Below are positions 1-7,013 of a DNA stretch of 29,173 nt, one piece after another. The notes below the pieces were generated by a model that saw only the letters and a program-made list of their open reading frames with translations, was not told the DNA's origin and did not search any database. The position numbers and the translations under genes are program-made. The stretch covers positions 1 through 29,173 of the forward strand of contig CAAFEY010000095.1 of assembly GCA_900761995.1 (NCBI GenBank), written 5' to 3'. Within the stretch, counting starts at the first letter, position 1. The number at the start of each line of letters is the position of its first letter. This stretch comes from an uncultured Collinsella sp. (lineage in GTDB: Bacteria > Actinomycetota > Coriobacteriia > Coriobacteriales > Coriobacteriaceae).

Positions 1-212
1 AGAGACTGTATCGTTGAATTAGCCTCCGTTGAAATATCAATTTCAGTTACGATTGCTCCCAACTTTTTGAATAATTTTCGAGCCGAGCCGACATAACCGG
101 TGTAGTCTTCACGCAGGGAAGCTGTTGGAATAAATGCGACTTTTTTATTTTCAATTTCTTCCTTTATCAGACTTCCTACACTTGAAAAGTGAGAACATAA
201 AAACAGTTTCAT
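1..212 (-). CDS. Peptidase S51 / PepE-like type 1 glutamine amidotransferase-fold protein (partial, 5' part only)
   Basis: The minus strand has an ATG at 212-210 and an open frame of 70 codons running off the left edge of the window. The protein begins MKLFLCSHFSSVG, followed by KKVAFIPTASLRED and a region ending KLGAIVTEIDIS. This matches the N-terminal Rossmann-like part of peptidase family S51 (dipeptidase E, class I glutamine amidotransferase-like fold), where the FIPTA strand is typical. The catalytic Ser lies further on and is outside the window, so activity cannot be judged. A strong Shine-Dalgarno (AAAGGAG, 7 nt before the ATG) fixes the start. The gene is clearly more AT-rich than everything to its right, which suggests recent acquisition. 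It is likely cytosolic. The family call rests on the first 70 residues only. Confidence 0.72.
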   Translation of the reverse strand, partial: MKLFLCSHFSSVGSLIKEEIENKKVAFIPTASLREDYTGYVGSARKLFKKLGAIVTEIDISTEANSTIQS

Positions 213-348
213 CAATATTCTCCTTTATATATAAATTCTTATTTGTTGAACTAAGCCGTGTATACCATACTCTCCAATGAAAGAACGCCCTGATATAGCG
301 AAATTTTGCCGTTTTTCTGCGTACGTGCGTACACACTCCACAGGAATT

Positions 349-399
349 CTAAGGGGCCTGCCCCCTTAGCACACGGACTTTGGAACAAAGTCTAGTGTG
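349..399. repeat. Two adjacent hairpins (REP-like)
   Basis: The first hairpin is CTAAGGGG (349-356), a 5-nt loop, and CCCCTTAG (362-369). The second follows at once: CACAC-G-GACTTTG (370-382), loop GAA, then CAAAGTC-TA-GTGTG (386-399). The second stem has 7 inner and 5 outer pairs around a small internal loop. Neither is followed by a run of T on either strand long enough for a classical terminator. They could be an extragenic palindromic repeat, an mRNA 3' end structure, or an element boundary. Confidence 0.55.
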
Positions 400-613
400 T
401 TACGCCTTGCCAGAGGTGTACAGGCTCCCGGTATGCACGTACGAAGCAATTGCCATCAATGCGCCATATAAGTGGCGATCAAGTTCGCATAAAGCGACCT
501 TGATCCCGCAAAACAAAAGGCAGGATACCATCACCACGATGATACCCTGCCTCTGTTCGTTCCTGTTTACCGTTCCGAGTAGTCCTTCCGCAGAATTTCC
601 GATAAACAAATAA

Positions 614-655
614 CGTACTCGAACCCTTTCTCGTAAAGAATCGGGTTCGAGTACG
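614..655. repeat. Perfect 13-bp inverted repeat, possible second terminator
   Basis: CGTACTCGAACCC at 614-626 is perfectly complementary to GGGTTCGAGTACG at 643-655. The 16-nt loop contains a further TTT/AAA pairing around CTCGT. Read on the minus strand, the stem is followed by TTATTTGTTTAT, so it could act as a backup terminator for the minus-strand dehydrogenase transcript. The GGTTCGA string resembles a tRNA T-arm, but no tRNA can be folded here. Confidence 0.5.
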
Positions 656-676
656 AACTGAATGCTGGAGCAATAA

Positions 677-717
677 AAAACCACCACAAAGGTGCCTGTC
701 CCCTTTGTGGTGGTTTT
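677..717 (-). terminator. Rho-independent terminator of the dehydrogenase gene
   Basis: A perfect 16-bp stem joins AAAACCACCACAAAGG (677-692) to CCTTTGTGGTGGTTTT (702-717), with a 9-nt loop. On the minus strand the stem ends in six T, ten bases downstream of the dehydrogenase stop codon (727-729). The minus-strand loop side reads GGGGACAGGCACC. The stem is nearly the same as that of the terminator at 8320-8356. Confidence 0.9.
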
Positions 718-726
718 GGCCTAGAG

Positions 727-1809
727 CTAGAGCGTGTGGCCGTAGGCGTTGGCGGCCTTGATGGCGGCGGCGAACTTTTCGTCTGTGAAGGGCTCGGGGT
801 TTCCCTGCTTCCACTCGTTGGTGGCGTGTGCGTATTCGCATAGGGCCGGGATATCGTCCTCGGAAAGCCCGACCTGCTCCAGCGTCACGGGCAGCCCCAT
901 CTGCTTGTTAAAGGCGGCGTAGCGCTCAAGGTTCTCGGTATCGCCCGTATAGGCAAACAGCACCAGCACGCCCAGGCTCACGACCTCGCCGTGTAGGTAG
1001 GAGCCCTCGCGCGGAATGCTGCAGGTGGCGTTGTAGAACGCGTGCGCCACGCTCGAGTTGTAGTAGTAATCGTTCTGGTTCGTGAGGTTCGAGACATAGC
1101 CGGTGTTGACCACGATATCGAGCGCGATCTGCTTGACGGCCTCGCTTGACAGGTCCTGGCGCACGTCCTCAAGACCCTGCACGCCGTAGGTAAACAGCGG
1201 CTCGGAGCAGGTGTGCGCGAGTGCCAGGCCAAGTCCGGCGGTGTGCTCCAGGTTGCCGGCGCTCGTGGCGTACTCGACCTCGGGCTGCTTGGACAGGGCA
1301 TCGCCCACGCCGGCCCAGAAGTACTCTGCCGGTGCCTCGGCGATGATCTTGGGGTTGATGAAGATGTGCGCCGGTCGGTTGGGGTACGAATAGCCCTCGA
1401 GCGAGCCGTCGTCGTTGTACACGACGGCAATGGCGGTCGCGGCGGAGCAGTTGGAACAGATCGTCGGCACGGTGAAGACGATCTTCTTGAGCTCGATTGC
1501 CGCGGTCTTGACGGTGTCGAGCGCCTTGCCGCCGCCGCACGCGATGAGCACATCGGCCTCCTGGCATGCAGGAGAGTTCACGACCTTGGCGATGTTGGCA
1601 CGCGTACTGTTGGTGCCATAGACGCGCGTCTCCAGAACCTCGACATCGGTGCCCTCAAGGGCCGCCTCGATGCCCGGCAGCGCCGCAGCCAGGGCCCGCT
1701 TGCCGCCAATGATGGCGACCTTCGTCGCCCCGTACTCGGCCAGTGCGGCAGGCAGCTCGGCAAAGCAGTCTTCGCCAACGGTGTAGTCGCTCATTCCAAT
1801 CGTGCGCAT
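727..1809 (-). CDS. Iron-containing alcohol dehydrogenase family protein (glycerol / hydroxycarboxylate dehydrogenase-like)
   Basis: This is a 360-aa protein of the group III metal-dependent alcohol dehydrogenase family, closest in pattern to GldA and E. coli HcxA (YbdH). Such enzymes carry out NAD(P)-dependent oxidation or reduction of a secondary alcohol or 2-oxo acid in the cytosol. The N-terminal half is a dinucleotide-binding domain with VAIIGGKRAL (residues 32-41) and the family signature GGGKALD (92-98). The C-terminal helical domain supplies candidate metal ligands Asp160 (AGVGD), His246 (SSVAHAF) and His263 (YLHGEV), all present. Length is normal. The ATG is preceded by AGAAGG at good distance. 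The gene stands alone, divergent from the ileS leader, with a strong terminator behind it. The substrate cannot be read from the sequence; glycerol, 2-oxobutyrate or another small carbonyl compound are options. Confidence 0.85.
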   Translation of the reverse strand: MRTIGMSDYTVGEDCFAELPAALAEYGATKVAIIGGKRALAAALPGIEAALEGTDVEVLETRVYGTNSTRANIAKVVNSPACQEADVLIACGGGKALDTVKTAAIELKKIVFTVPTICSNCSAATAIAVVYNDDGSLEGYSYPNRPAHIFINPKIIAEAPAEYFWAGVGDALSKQPEVEYATSAGNLEHTAGLGLALAHTCSEPLFTYGVQGLEDVRQDLSSEAVKQIALDIVVNTGYVSNLTNQNDYYYNSSVAHAFYNATCSIPREGSYLHGEVVSLGVLVLFAYTGDTENLERYAAFNKQMGLPVTLEQVGLSEDDIPALCEYAHATNEWKQGNPEPFTDEKFAAAIKAANAYGHTL

Positions 1810-1933
1810 AGCAACCTTCTTTCGTTCGATAAAGTGCTTTCAGGTATTTTGCTCCTAGAGAAGGGTTGTAATAGCGAGAAATTTCGAACGTATAAAACCA
1901 GTGTTGAGGGTTTTTCGCCGGCGCGGAACGTGC

Positions 1934-1942
1934 TAGCATACT
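1934..1942 (+). promoter_or_regulatory. Candidate -10 region for the ileS T-box leader
   Basis: TAGCATACT sits about 11-19 nt before the first base of T-box stem I, which is where a -10 element should be. I see no convincing -35 hexamer at normal spacing, so this is a weak call. Confidence 0.3.
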
Positions 1943-1952
1943 CCGCATAAGC

Positions 1953-2252
1953 GTTGATGGGGACGAGTAGTCGGCCGTCCGCATGCTACAGAGAGCGGGG
2001 AGCGCTGAGAACCCGTGCATGCGACCGATGAAAATCACCCCGGAGCTGCGGTCCCAACGGACGTGCCGTGCAGGTTCGTCTTAGTAGACATCGCCGAGAT
2101 GGTCGTCGATACAGGCCAGCCGAGTAACGGATGCGAGCGCGCGAATATGCGGGCGAGGGCATCTAAGCTGGGTGGTTAAGCGAAGGGCTTTTACGGGCAG
2201 GCTGCCCGTTTTGTGGCGCTTCGTCCCAGCTTGTAGGGACGGGCGCTTTTTT
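1953..2252 (+). promoter_or_regulatory. T-box riboswitch, isoleucine-specific, transcription-attenuating
   Basis: Stem I starts with GTT (1953-1955) and GGGGAC (1959-1964), closing with GTCCC-AAC (2051-2058). Inside are the typical GAGTAG (1965-1970) and AGAGAG (1990-1995) motifs and a specifier loop GATGAAAATCACCCC with codon ATC (2034-2036), which is Ile. The T-box itself is GGGTGGTTAAGCG (2170-2182), whose TGGT (2173-2176) can pair with the ACCA end of uncharged tRNA-Ile. The antiterminator pairs AAGCTGGG (2165-2172) with CCCAGCTT (2225-2232) and AAGCG (2178-2182) with CGCTT (2217-2221). An extra hairpin, ACGGGCAG/CTGCCCGT (2193-2209), lies inside. The antiterminator 3' strand overlaps the 5' arm of the terminator at 2216-2252, so the two folds exclude each other. 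Uncharged tRNA-Ile should therefore allow read-through into ileS. Confidence 0.92.
2216..2252 (+). terminator. Attenuator terminator of the ileS T-box
   Basis: The stem is GCGC-TT-CGTCCC (2216-2227) with GGGACG-G-GCGC (2236-2246) around an 8-nt loop, followed by six T (2247-2252). It lies 44 nt before the ileS start. Its 5' arm is shared with the antiterminator described for the leader. Confidence 0.88.
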
Positions 2253-2295
2253 GGTGCCCAACGGGCGTGCGCGCCCACGACATGAAAGGGGTACC

Positions 2296-5097
2296 GTGGC
2301 AAACGAGTACAAGCAGACGATGAATCTGCCCAAAACCGGATTTCCCATGCGTGCCGGTCTTTCCAAGTCCGAGCCCAAGCGACTCAAGGACTGGCAGGAC
2401 AACAAGGTCTACGAGCAGGTTCTGAAGAAGAACGAGGGTCACAAGAAGTTCGTGCTGCACGACGGTCCTCCGTACGCCAACGGTCCGATCCACATCGGCC
2501 ATGCCATGAACAAGATCTCCAAGGACATGATCAACCGCTACTGGATGATGCAGGGCTATGAGGTTCCCTATGTCCCCGGTTGGGACTGCCATGGTCAGCC
2601 GATCGAGCATAAGGTCGAGGAGAAGCTCGGCACCGAAAAGTTTAACCAGACCCCCACGGCCAAGATTCGTGAGCTTTGCAACGAGTTCGCTGTCGAGAAC
2701 ATCGAGCTGCAGAAGGCCGGCTTCCGTCGTCTGGGCGTGCTCGGTGACTGGGACAACCCGTATCTGACGCTCTATCACCAGCATGACGCCGCCGACATCG
2801 AGGTCTTTAAGGCCATGTTCGATAAGGGCATGATCTATCGCGGCCACAAGCCGGTTCACTGGTGCAAGCACTGCCACACCGCACTCGCCGAGGCCGAGAT
2901 CGAGTACTCCGATGAGACGAGCCCGTCCATCTTCGTGCGCTTTGAGATGACCTCCAAGCCCGTCGGCCTCGAGAACTTCGAAGGCCCGGTCGACTTTATC
3001 ATCTGGACGACCACGCCGTGGACCATCCCCTCCGACCAGGCCGTTTCCCTCAAGCCCGGCGCCGCCTATGTCGCCGTTGAGCACGATGGTCGTGCCGAGG
3101 TCATGCTCGAGGACTTGGCTCCTAAGTGCTGTGAGGAGTTTGGCTGGGAGTACACCCCGGTTATGGTCGACGGTAAGCCCTACGTGGTTCCCGCCGAGAC
3201 CTTCCATCACATCCACTACAAGCAGCCGATCTTTGACGGTGTCGAGGGCGTGGCGCTGCTGGCTGATTACGTCGGTGTCGACGACGGTACCGGTATCGTC
3301 CACAACTCGCCCGGCCACGGCGTCGACGACTACTTTGCCTGCCTCAAGGAGGGCATCACCGACATCTGCATGCCGGTCGATGACGACGGCAAGTTCTACA
3401 CCGGTGAGGAGTTTGGCACCGGTGGCCCCTTCAGCGGTATGGATACCGATGAGGCCAACCCGCACATCATCGAGTTCCTGCGCGAGCGCGGCACCCTGGT
3501 CCTCGAGAAGAAGATCACGCACAGCTATCCGCACTGCTGGCGCTGCAAGCACCCGGTACTTTTCCGTGCTACTGACCAGTGGTTCGTCTCGATGGACAAG
3601 ACCGGTTTGCGCGAGCAGGCTGGTAAAGAGGTCCGCGAGAACGTCAAGTGGTATCCGGCTCACGCCGCCAACCGCATCGGCGCCATGGTCGAGCAGCGTC
3701 CCGACTGGTGCATCAGCCGTCAGCGCAACTGGGGCGTGCCTATCCCTAGCTACACCTGCGCTGACTGCGGCGAGAAGGTCATGAACGACGCCACGCTCGA
3801 CGCCGTCATCAAGCTCTTCCACGAGAAGGGCTCCGATGCCTGGTTTACCGACGCCCCCGAGAGCTACCTGGGCGAGGCCTGCGTCTGCCCCAAGTGCGGC
3901 GGCCATCACCTCAAGGCCGATAAGGACATTCTCGACGTGTGGTGGGACTCCGGCGTTTCCTGGAAGGCCGTTTGCGAGTACCGCCCCGAGCTTGAGTACC
4001 CGGCGGACGTGTATCTTGAGGGCTCCGACCAGCATCGTGGTTGGTTCCAGAGCTCGCTGCTCACCTCGGTGGGTGCCAACGGCCACGCTCCGTACAAGGC
4101 TGTCGTCTCGCAGGGCTTCACGCTCGACGGCCAGGGCCGCAAGATGTCCAAGTCGCTCGGCAACGTCATCGACCCCAATAAGGTCTGCGACGAGATGGGC
4201 GCTGACATCATCCGTCTGTGGGTTGCCTCCGTCGACACCAGCTCCGACGTGTCCATCGACCACGAGATTCTTGCTCGTACGTCCGATGCCTACCGTCGTT
4301 TCCGCAACACGCTGCGCTTCCTGCTCTCCGAGCTCGAGGGTCAGTTTGAGCCCGAGACCGACGGCGTCGCCTTTGCCGACCTGCTGCCGCTCGACAAGCT
4401 CATGGTTGCCCGTCTGACCCAGGTTCAGGCCGAGGTCGACGATGCCTACGCCAGCTACGAGTTCCCGCGCGCCTACCGTGCGCTCTACGACTTCGTGGTT
4501 ACCGAGCTCTCCAACGTGTATCTCGACGCCCTGAAGGACCGTCTGTACTGTGAGAAGCCCGGCTCGCTCGAGCGCCGCAGTGCCCAGACCGTGCTGGCCG
4601 AGCTCTTTTCGATGCTCATGCGCGACCTTCAGCCGATCCTGTCCTACACGGTCGACGAGGCCATGGCCTATGCGCCCGCCGGCTGCGTCGATCACCAGAA
4701 GTACGCCGCGCTGCTCGATTGGTACAAGTCGCCCATCACGTTCGACGAGGCCAATGAGTTTGAGGGCGTGCTCGAGGCTTCACTCGAGCTCCGTAGCGCC
4801 GTGACCAAGGCCCTTGAGGATGCCCGCTCCGCCGGTACCTTCACCAAGAGCCAGCAGGTCCGCGTCAAGGCGGTCGTTCCCGCCGAGATGTACGCGCTGC
4901 TGACCGGTGATAAGGCCGTCGACCTGGCCGAGTTCTACATCGTCTCCGATGTTGAGCTGGCCCAGGGCGAGGAGCTCTCCGTTGCCATCGAGGCAGCCGA
5001 GGGCGAGTGCTGCGACCGTTGCTGGAACTATCGCACCACCGTCGGCGAGTACAACGGCCACGCGCATATTTGCAAGAGGTGTGCGGAAGCCCTTTAA
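2296..5097 (+). CDS. ileS: Isoleucyl-tRNA synthetase
   Basis: This 933-aa class Ia synthetase charges tRNA-Ile with isoleucine. It shows the HIGH signature as HIGH at residues 66-69 (PYANGPIHIGHA), the CP1 editing domain with TTTPWTIPSD, the KMSKS loop at 616-620 (GRKMSKSLGN), the anticodon-binding domain, and a C-terminal zinc finger with CDRCWNY and a final C-x2-C (ICKRCAEAL). Length is normal for the bacterial type. I chose the GTG at 2296 because AAAGGGG lies just upstream and the protein then starts VANEYKQTM. The upstream in-frame TTG at 2251 lies within the attenuator T-run and is not plausible. Expression is controlled by the T-box leader. A terminator follows at 5168-5206, so the gene is probably monocistronic. 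Confidence 0.97.
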   Translation: MANEYKQTMNLPKTGFPMRAGLSKSEPKRLKDWQDNKVYEQVLKKNEGHKKFVLHDGPPYANGPIHIGHAMNKISKDMINRYWMMQGYEVPYVPGWDCHGQPIEHKVEEKLGTEKFNQTPTAKIRELCNEFAVENIELQKAGFRRLGVLGDWDNPYLTLYHQHDAADIEVFKAMFDKGMIYRGHKPVHWCKHCHTALAEAEIEYSDETSPSIFVRFEMTSKPVGLENFEGPVDFIIWTTTPWTIPSDQAVSLKPGAAYVAVEHDGRAEVMLEDLAPKCCEEFGWEYTPVMVDGKPYVVPAETFHHIHYKQPIFDGVEGVALLADYVGVDDGTGIVHNSPGHGVDDYFACLKEGITDICMPVDDDGKFYTGEEFGTGGPFSGMDTDEANPHIIEFLRERGTLVLEKKITHSYPHCWRCKHPVLFRATDQWFVSMDKTGLREQAGKEVRENVKWYPAHAANRIGAMVEQRPDWCISRQRNWGVPIPSYTCADCGEKVMNDATLDAVIKLFHEKGSDAWFTDAPESYLGEACVCPKCGGHHLKADKDILDVWWDSGVSWKAVCEYRPELEYPADVYLEGSDQHRGWFQSSLLTSVGANGHAPYKAVVSQGFTLDGQGRKMSKSLGNVIDPNKVCDEMGADIIRLWVASVDTSSDVSIDHEILARTSDAYRRFRNTLRFLLSELEGQFEPETDGVAFADLLPLDKLMVARLTQVQAEVDDAYASYEFPRAYRALYDFVVTELSNVYLDALKDRLYCEKPGSLERRSAQTVLAELFSMLMRDLQPILSYTVDEAMAYAPAGCVDHQKYAALLDWYKSPITFDEANEFEGVLEASLELRSAVTKALEDARSAGTFTKSQQVRVKAVVPAEMYALLTGDKAVDLAEFYIVSDVELAQGEELSVAIEAAEGECCDRCWNYRTTVGEYNGHAHICKRCAEAL

Positions 5098-5167
5098 GGC
5101 ACGGTAACTCGGCATTTTAGTTATAGGGAGTATTTGGTCGCCCTCGCCCCTTTTGCTCCGCTGAATA

Positions 5168-5206
5168 AAAGCGGCATTCTGTTTTTCGGAATGCCGCTTT
5201 CTTTTT
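5168..5206 (+). terminator. Rho-independent terminator after ileS
   Basis: AAAGCGGCATTC (5168-5179) pairs perfectly with GAATGCCGCTTT (5189-5200), followed by CTTTTT. It lies 70 nt after the ileS stop codon. Confidence 0.9.
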
Positions 5207-5261
5207 ATGCTGGTTATTTAGCTTGCGTTGGTGGATATGTCGTGCGTTCTGCGTGTGTCAA

Positions 5262-5269
5262 TATAAGAT
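5262..5269 (+). promoter_or_regulatory. Candidate -10 element for lspA
   Basis: TATAAGAT lies about 50 nt upstream of lspA, after the ileS terminator, so a promoter is needed in this gap. No good -35 hexamer is visible at normal spacing. The related string TAAGATAT appears in the promoter proposed at 6950-6979. Confidence 0.35.
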
Positions 5270-5319
5270 GGATAATTGCGTTAAACGTAATTCGATGTTT
5301 TTGAGGGTAGGGGATTGAT

Positions 5320-5919
5320 TTGGGTCGTTCTGCGGATATGACGCCGCCTTTGCGTTGGCGGCTGGGTGTTGCTGGTGGGGTGGCGCTGGTTGTGCTGCTT
5401 CTTGACCAGTTGACTAAGCTAGCGGTTCGTGCCGTTGGCGATGCTCTGCATGTGACTGTTATCCCTGGTGTGATCGACTTCCTTTTCGTGCGTAACGTCG
5501 GCGCCGCCTTTAGCATGGGCGAGGGACATGGCCTCGCGTTTGCCGTGCTGGCGTTGGCGGTCATTATCGCTATTGCCGTGTACCTCGTTCGCGCTCCCCA
5601 GCTCGCCCATCTTGAGGCTGTGGGCATGGCTATGGTCGCGGGCGGCGCCATTGGCAACGCGATCGACCGTCTGGCTTTTGGCTTTGTGACCGATTTTATT
5701 GCCACCACCTTCATCGACTTTCCCGTCTTTAACGTTGCGGACATCGGTATTACCGTGGGTGTCGTTCTCGCCCTCATTGGTTACATGTTCTTAAGTCCCG
5801 CCGCTCGCGAGGTCGACGCGACTGCCGAGCTCAACGCCCGAGACGAGGCCCGCGCTAAGCGCAAGGCCAAACAACGTGGGGAGCGTGCCCGCAAGATTCG
5901 CGAAAGGAATGAGCGCTAA
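5320..5919 (+). CDS. lspA: Lipoprotein signal peptidase (signal peptidase II)
   Basis: This 199-aa inner membrane aspartyl protease cuts the signal peptide from diacylglyceryl-modified prolipoproteins. There are four hydrophobic segments. Family motifs are in order: DQLTK (29-33), NVGAAFSM (59-66), GNAIDR with catalytic Asp116, and FNVADIGI with catalytic Asp141. The start is TTG at 5320, with AGGGG 7 nt upstream; the next in-frame ATG at 5338 would also leave the protein intact. The C-terminus carries a Lys/Arg-rich tail of about 30 residues beyond the usual end, presumably cytoplasmic. It overlaps the next gene by one base (TAATG), so the two are translationally coupled, as lspA and rluD-type genes often are. 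Confidence 0.95.
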   Translation: MGRSADMTPPLRWRLGVAGGVALVVLLLDQLTKLAVRAVGDALHVTVIPGVIDFLFVRNVGAAFSMGEGHGLAFAVLALAVIIAIAVYLVRAPQLAHLEAVGMAMVAGGAIGNAIDRLAFGFVTDFIATTFIDFPVFNVADIGITVGVVLALIGYMFLSPAAREVDATAELNARDEARAKRKAKQRGERARKIRERNER

Positions 5920-6932
5920 TGGCCGACATCCATATTCTCGTTGCCGACGATACCGCTGGCCAGCGTCTCGACGCCTATCTGGGCGCCAACGATGGCTGCC
6001 CCACGCGCTCCGCTTGCGCGCATCTGATTGAGGGCGGTGCCGTTGCCGTCAACGGCGAGACCTGCCTATCTAAAAAGTATGCCGTGCGCTCCGGCGACCG
6101 TATTTCGGTCGATTTGCCCGAGCCGCACGATCCCACCGACGTGATTCCCGAGGCCATTCCCCTCGATATCCGCTACGAGGACGACTACCTCATCGTGCTC
6201 TCCAAGCAGCGCGGTCTGGTGTGCCATCCCGCTCATGGCCACGAGAGCGGCACCCTTGCGAACGCCTTGGTCTATCACTGTGGCATCGACCATCTGGGCA
6301 CCGTGCAGGGTGAGGACCGCCCCGGCATCGTACATCGCCTGGATCGTGACACCTCGGGCCTTATGCTCGCGGCAAAAGACGACGACACCCAGCGCGCGCT
6401 CCAGAATCTTATCCGCACGCGTACGCTCGACCGCCGCTACATTACGCTCGTTCACGGCCACATTGCCATGGACGAGGGCACCATTAACACCGGTATCGCC
6501 CGTTCTACGCGCGACCGTGTCAAGATGGCGGTTTCGGACGATCCTTTCGCGCGCCAGGCCATTACGACCTTTAGGGTCCTCGAGCGCTTCGATTCCACGC
6601 GTTTTGACGACGGCTACACGCTCGTCGAGTGCCACCTGTTTACCGGCCGCACGCATCAGATTCGCGTGCATATGCGCCACATCAACCACGCCTGCGTGGG
6701 CGATCCACTCTACGGCAAGTGCGATGCACGCGCCGACCAGGGTCTGACCAGGCAATTCCTTCATTCCTGGCGCGTCGCATTCGACCATCCCGTGACGGGG
6801 GAGCGCATTGAGTGCCGCGACGAGCTGCCGTGGGATCTCGCTGCGGTTCTTGACGACCTGGCCCCGCGCTCGCTTGGTCGTACTGCTGCCGGCGACGAAA
6901 TCGTTCCGCAGCTCGGTCTTCTCGAAGCCTAG
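5919..6932 (+). CDS. RluA/RluD family 23S rRNA pseudouridine synthase
   Basis: This 337-aa protein converts uridine to pseudouridine in RNA, most likely in 23S rRNA. The N-terminal third is an S4 RNA-binding domain (GQRLDAYLG, then VNGETCLSKKYAVRSGDRISVDLPE). The catalytic domain has HRLDRDTSGLML with catalytic Asp144, followed by RRYITLVHGH and GRTHQIRVHM, the usual RluA-family blocks. Length is typical of RluD. Coupling to lspA by TAATG shows the operon. Which uridines it modifies cannot be deduced; RluD (1911/1915/1917 in E. coli numbering) is the best guess from domain order. Confidence 0.92.
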   Translation: MADIHILVADDTAGQRLDAYLGANDGCPTRSACAHLIEGGAVAVNGETCLSKKYAVRSGDRISVDLPEPHDPTDVIPEAIPLDIRYEDDYLIVLSKQRGLVCHPAHGHESGTLANALVYHCGIDHLGTVQGEDRPGIVHRLDRDTSGLMLAAKDDDTQRALQNLIRTRTLDRRYITLVHGHIAMDEGTINTGIARSTRDRVKMAVSDDPFARQAITTFRVLERFDSTRFDDGYTLVECHLFTGRTHQIRVHMRHINHACVGDPLYGKCDARADQGLTRQFLHSWRVAFDHPVTGERIECRDELPWDLAAVLDDLAPRSLGRTAAGDEIVPQLGLLEA

Positions 6933-6949
6933 CCGTATTAGGTGGTTTC

Positions 6950-6979
6950 TTGAACTCGGTTAGCCTGCGGTAAGATATA
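6950..6979 (+). promoter_or_regulatory. Candidate promoter of the glycosyltransferase gene
   Basis: TTGAAC (6950-6955) is followed by TAAGATATA (6971-6979). The spacer is 15 nt to TAAGAT, or 17-18 nt if the -10 is read as AGATAT or GATATA. The start codon is about 35 nt further on. Confidence 0.5.
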
Positions 6980-7013
6980 CGGTTGTTTACGTTACGCGTT
7001 GCTGGGAGCCTGC

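Larger units (their letters stand above)
213..726. other. Gene-free, hairpin-rich intergenic region
   Basis: No convincing gene lies in these 514 bases. The short frames present lack ribosome binding sites and recognisable motifs. The part from 213 to about 345 is AT-rich and should hold the promoter of the minus-strand PepE-like gene. Then come several inverted repeats: a 9-bp pair 320-328/435-443, CTAAGGGG/CCCCTTAG at 349-356/362-369, an imperfect stem at 370-399, an imperfect stem at about 518-552, a perfect 13-bp stem at 614-626/643-655, and the terminator at 677-717. GC content rises toward the right. The region reads like a junction between an acquired low-GC segment and the core chromosome. 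Confidence 0.6.

Noticed and set aside
640..655. tRNA T-arm-like GGTTCGAGTAC
   Set aside because: No acceptor, D or anticodon stem can be folded around it, and the stem partner at 614-626 explains it as a hairpin.
400..687. 95-codon minus-strand frame with a hydrophobic stretch
   Set aside because: No ribosome binding site, begins inside the dehydrogenase terminator, and covers several hairpins; no recognisable family.
2191..4695. 834-codon open frame antisense to ileS
   Set aside because: It mirrors ileS on the other strand; GC-rich codons ending in C or G keep the antisense frame open. No motifs and no ribosome binding site.
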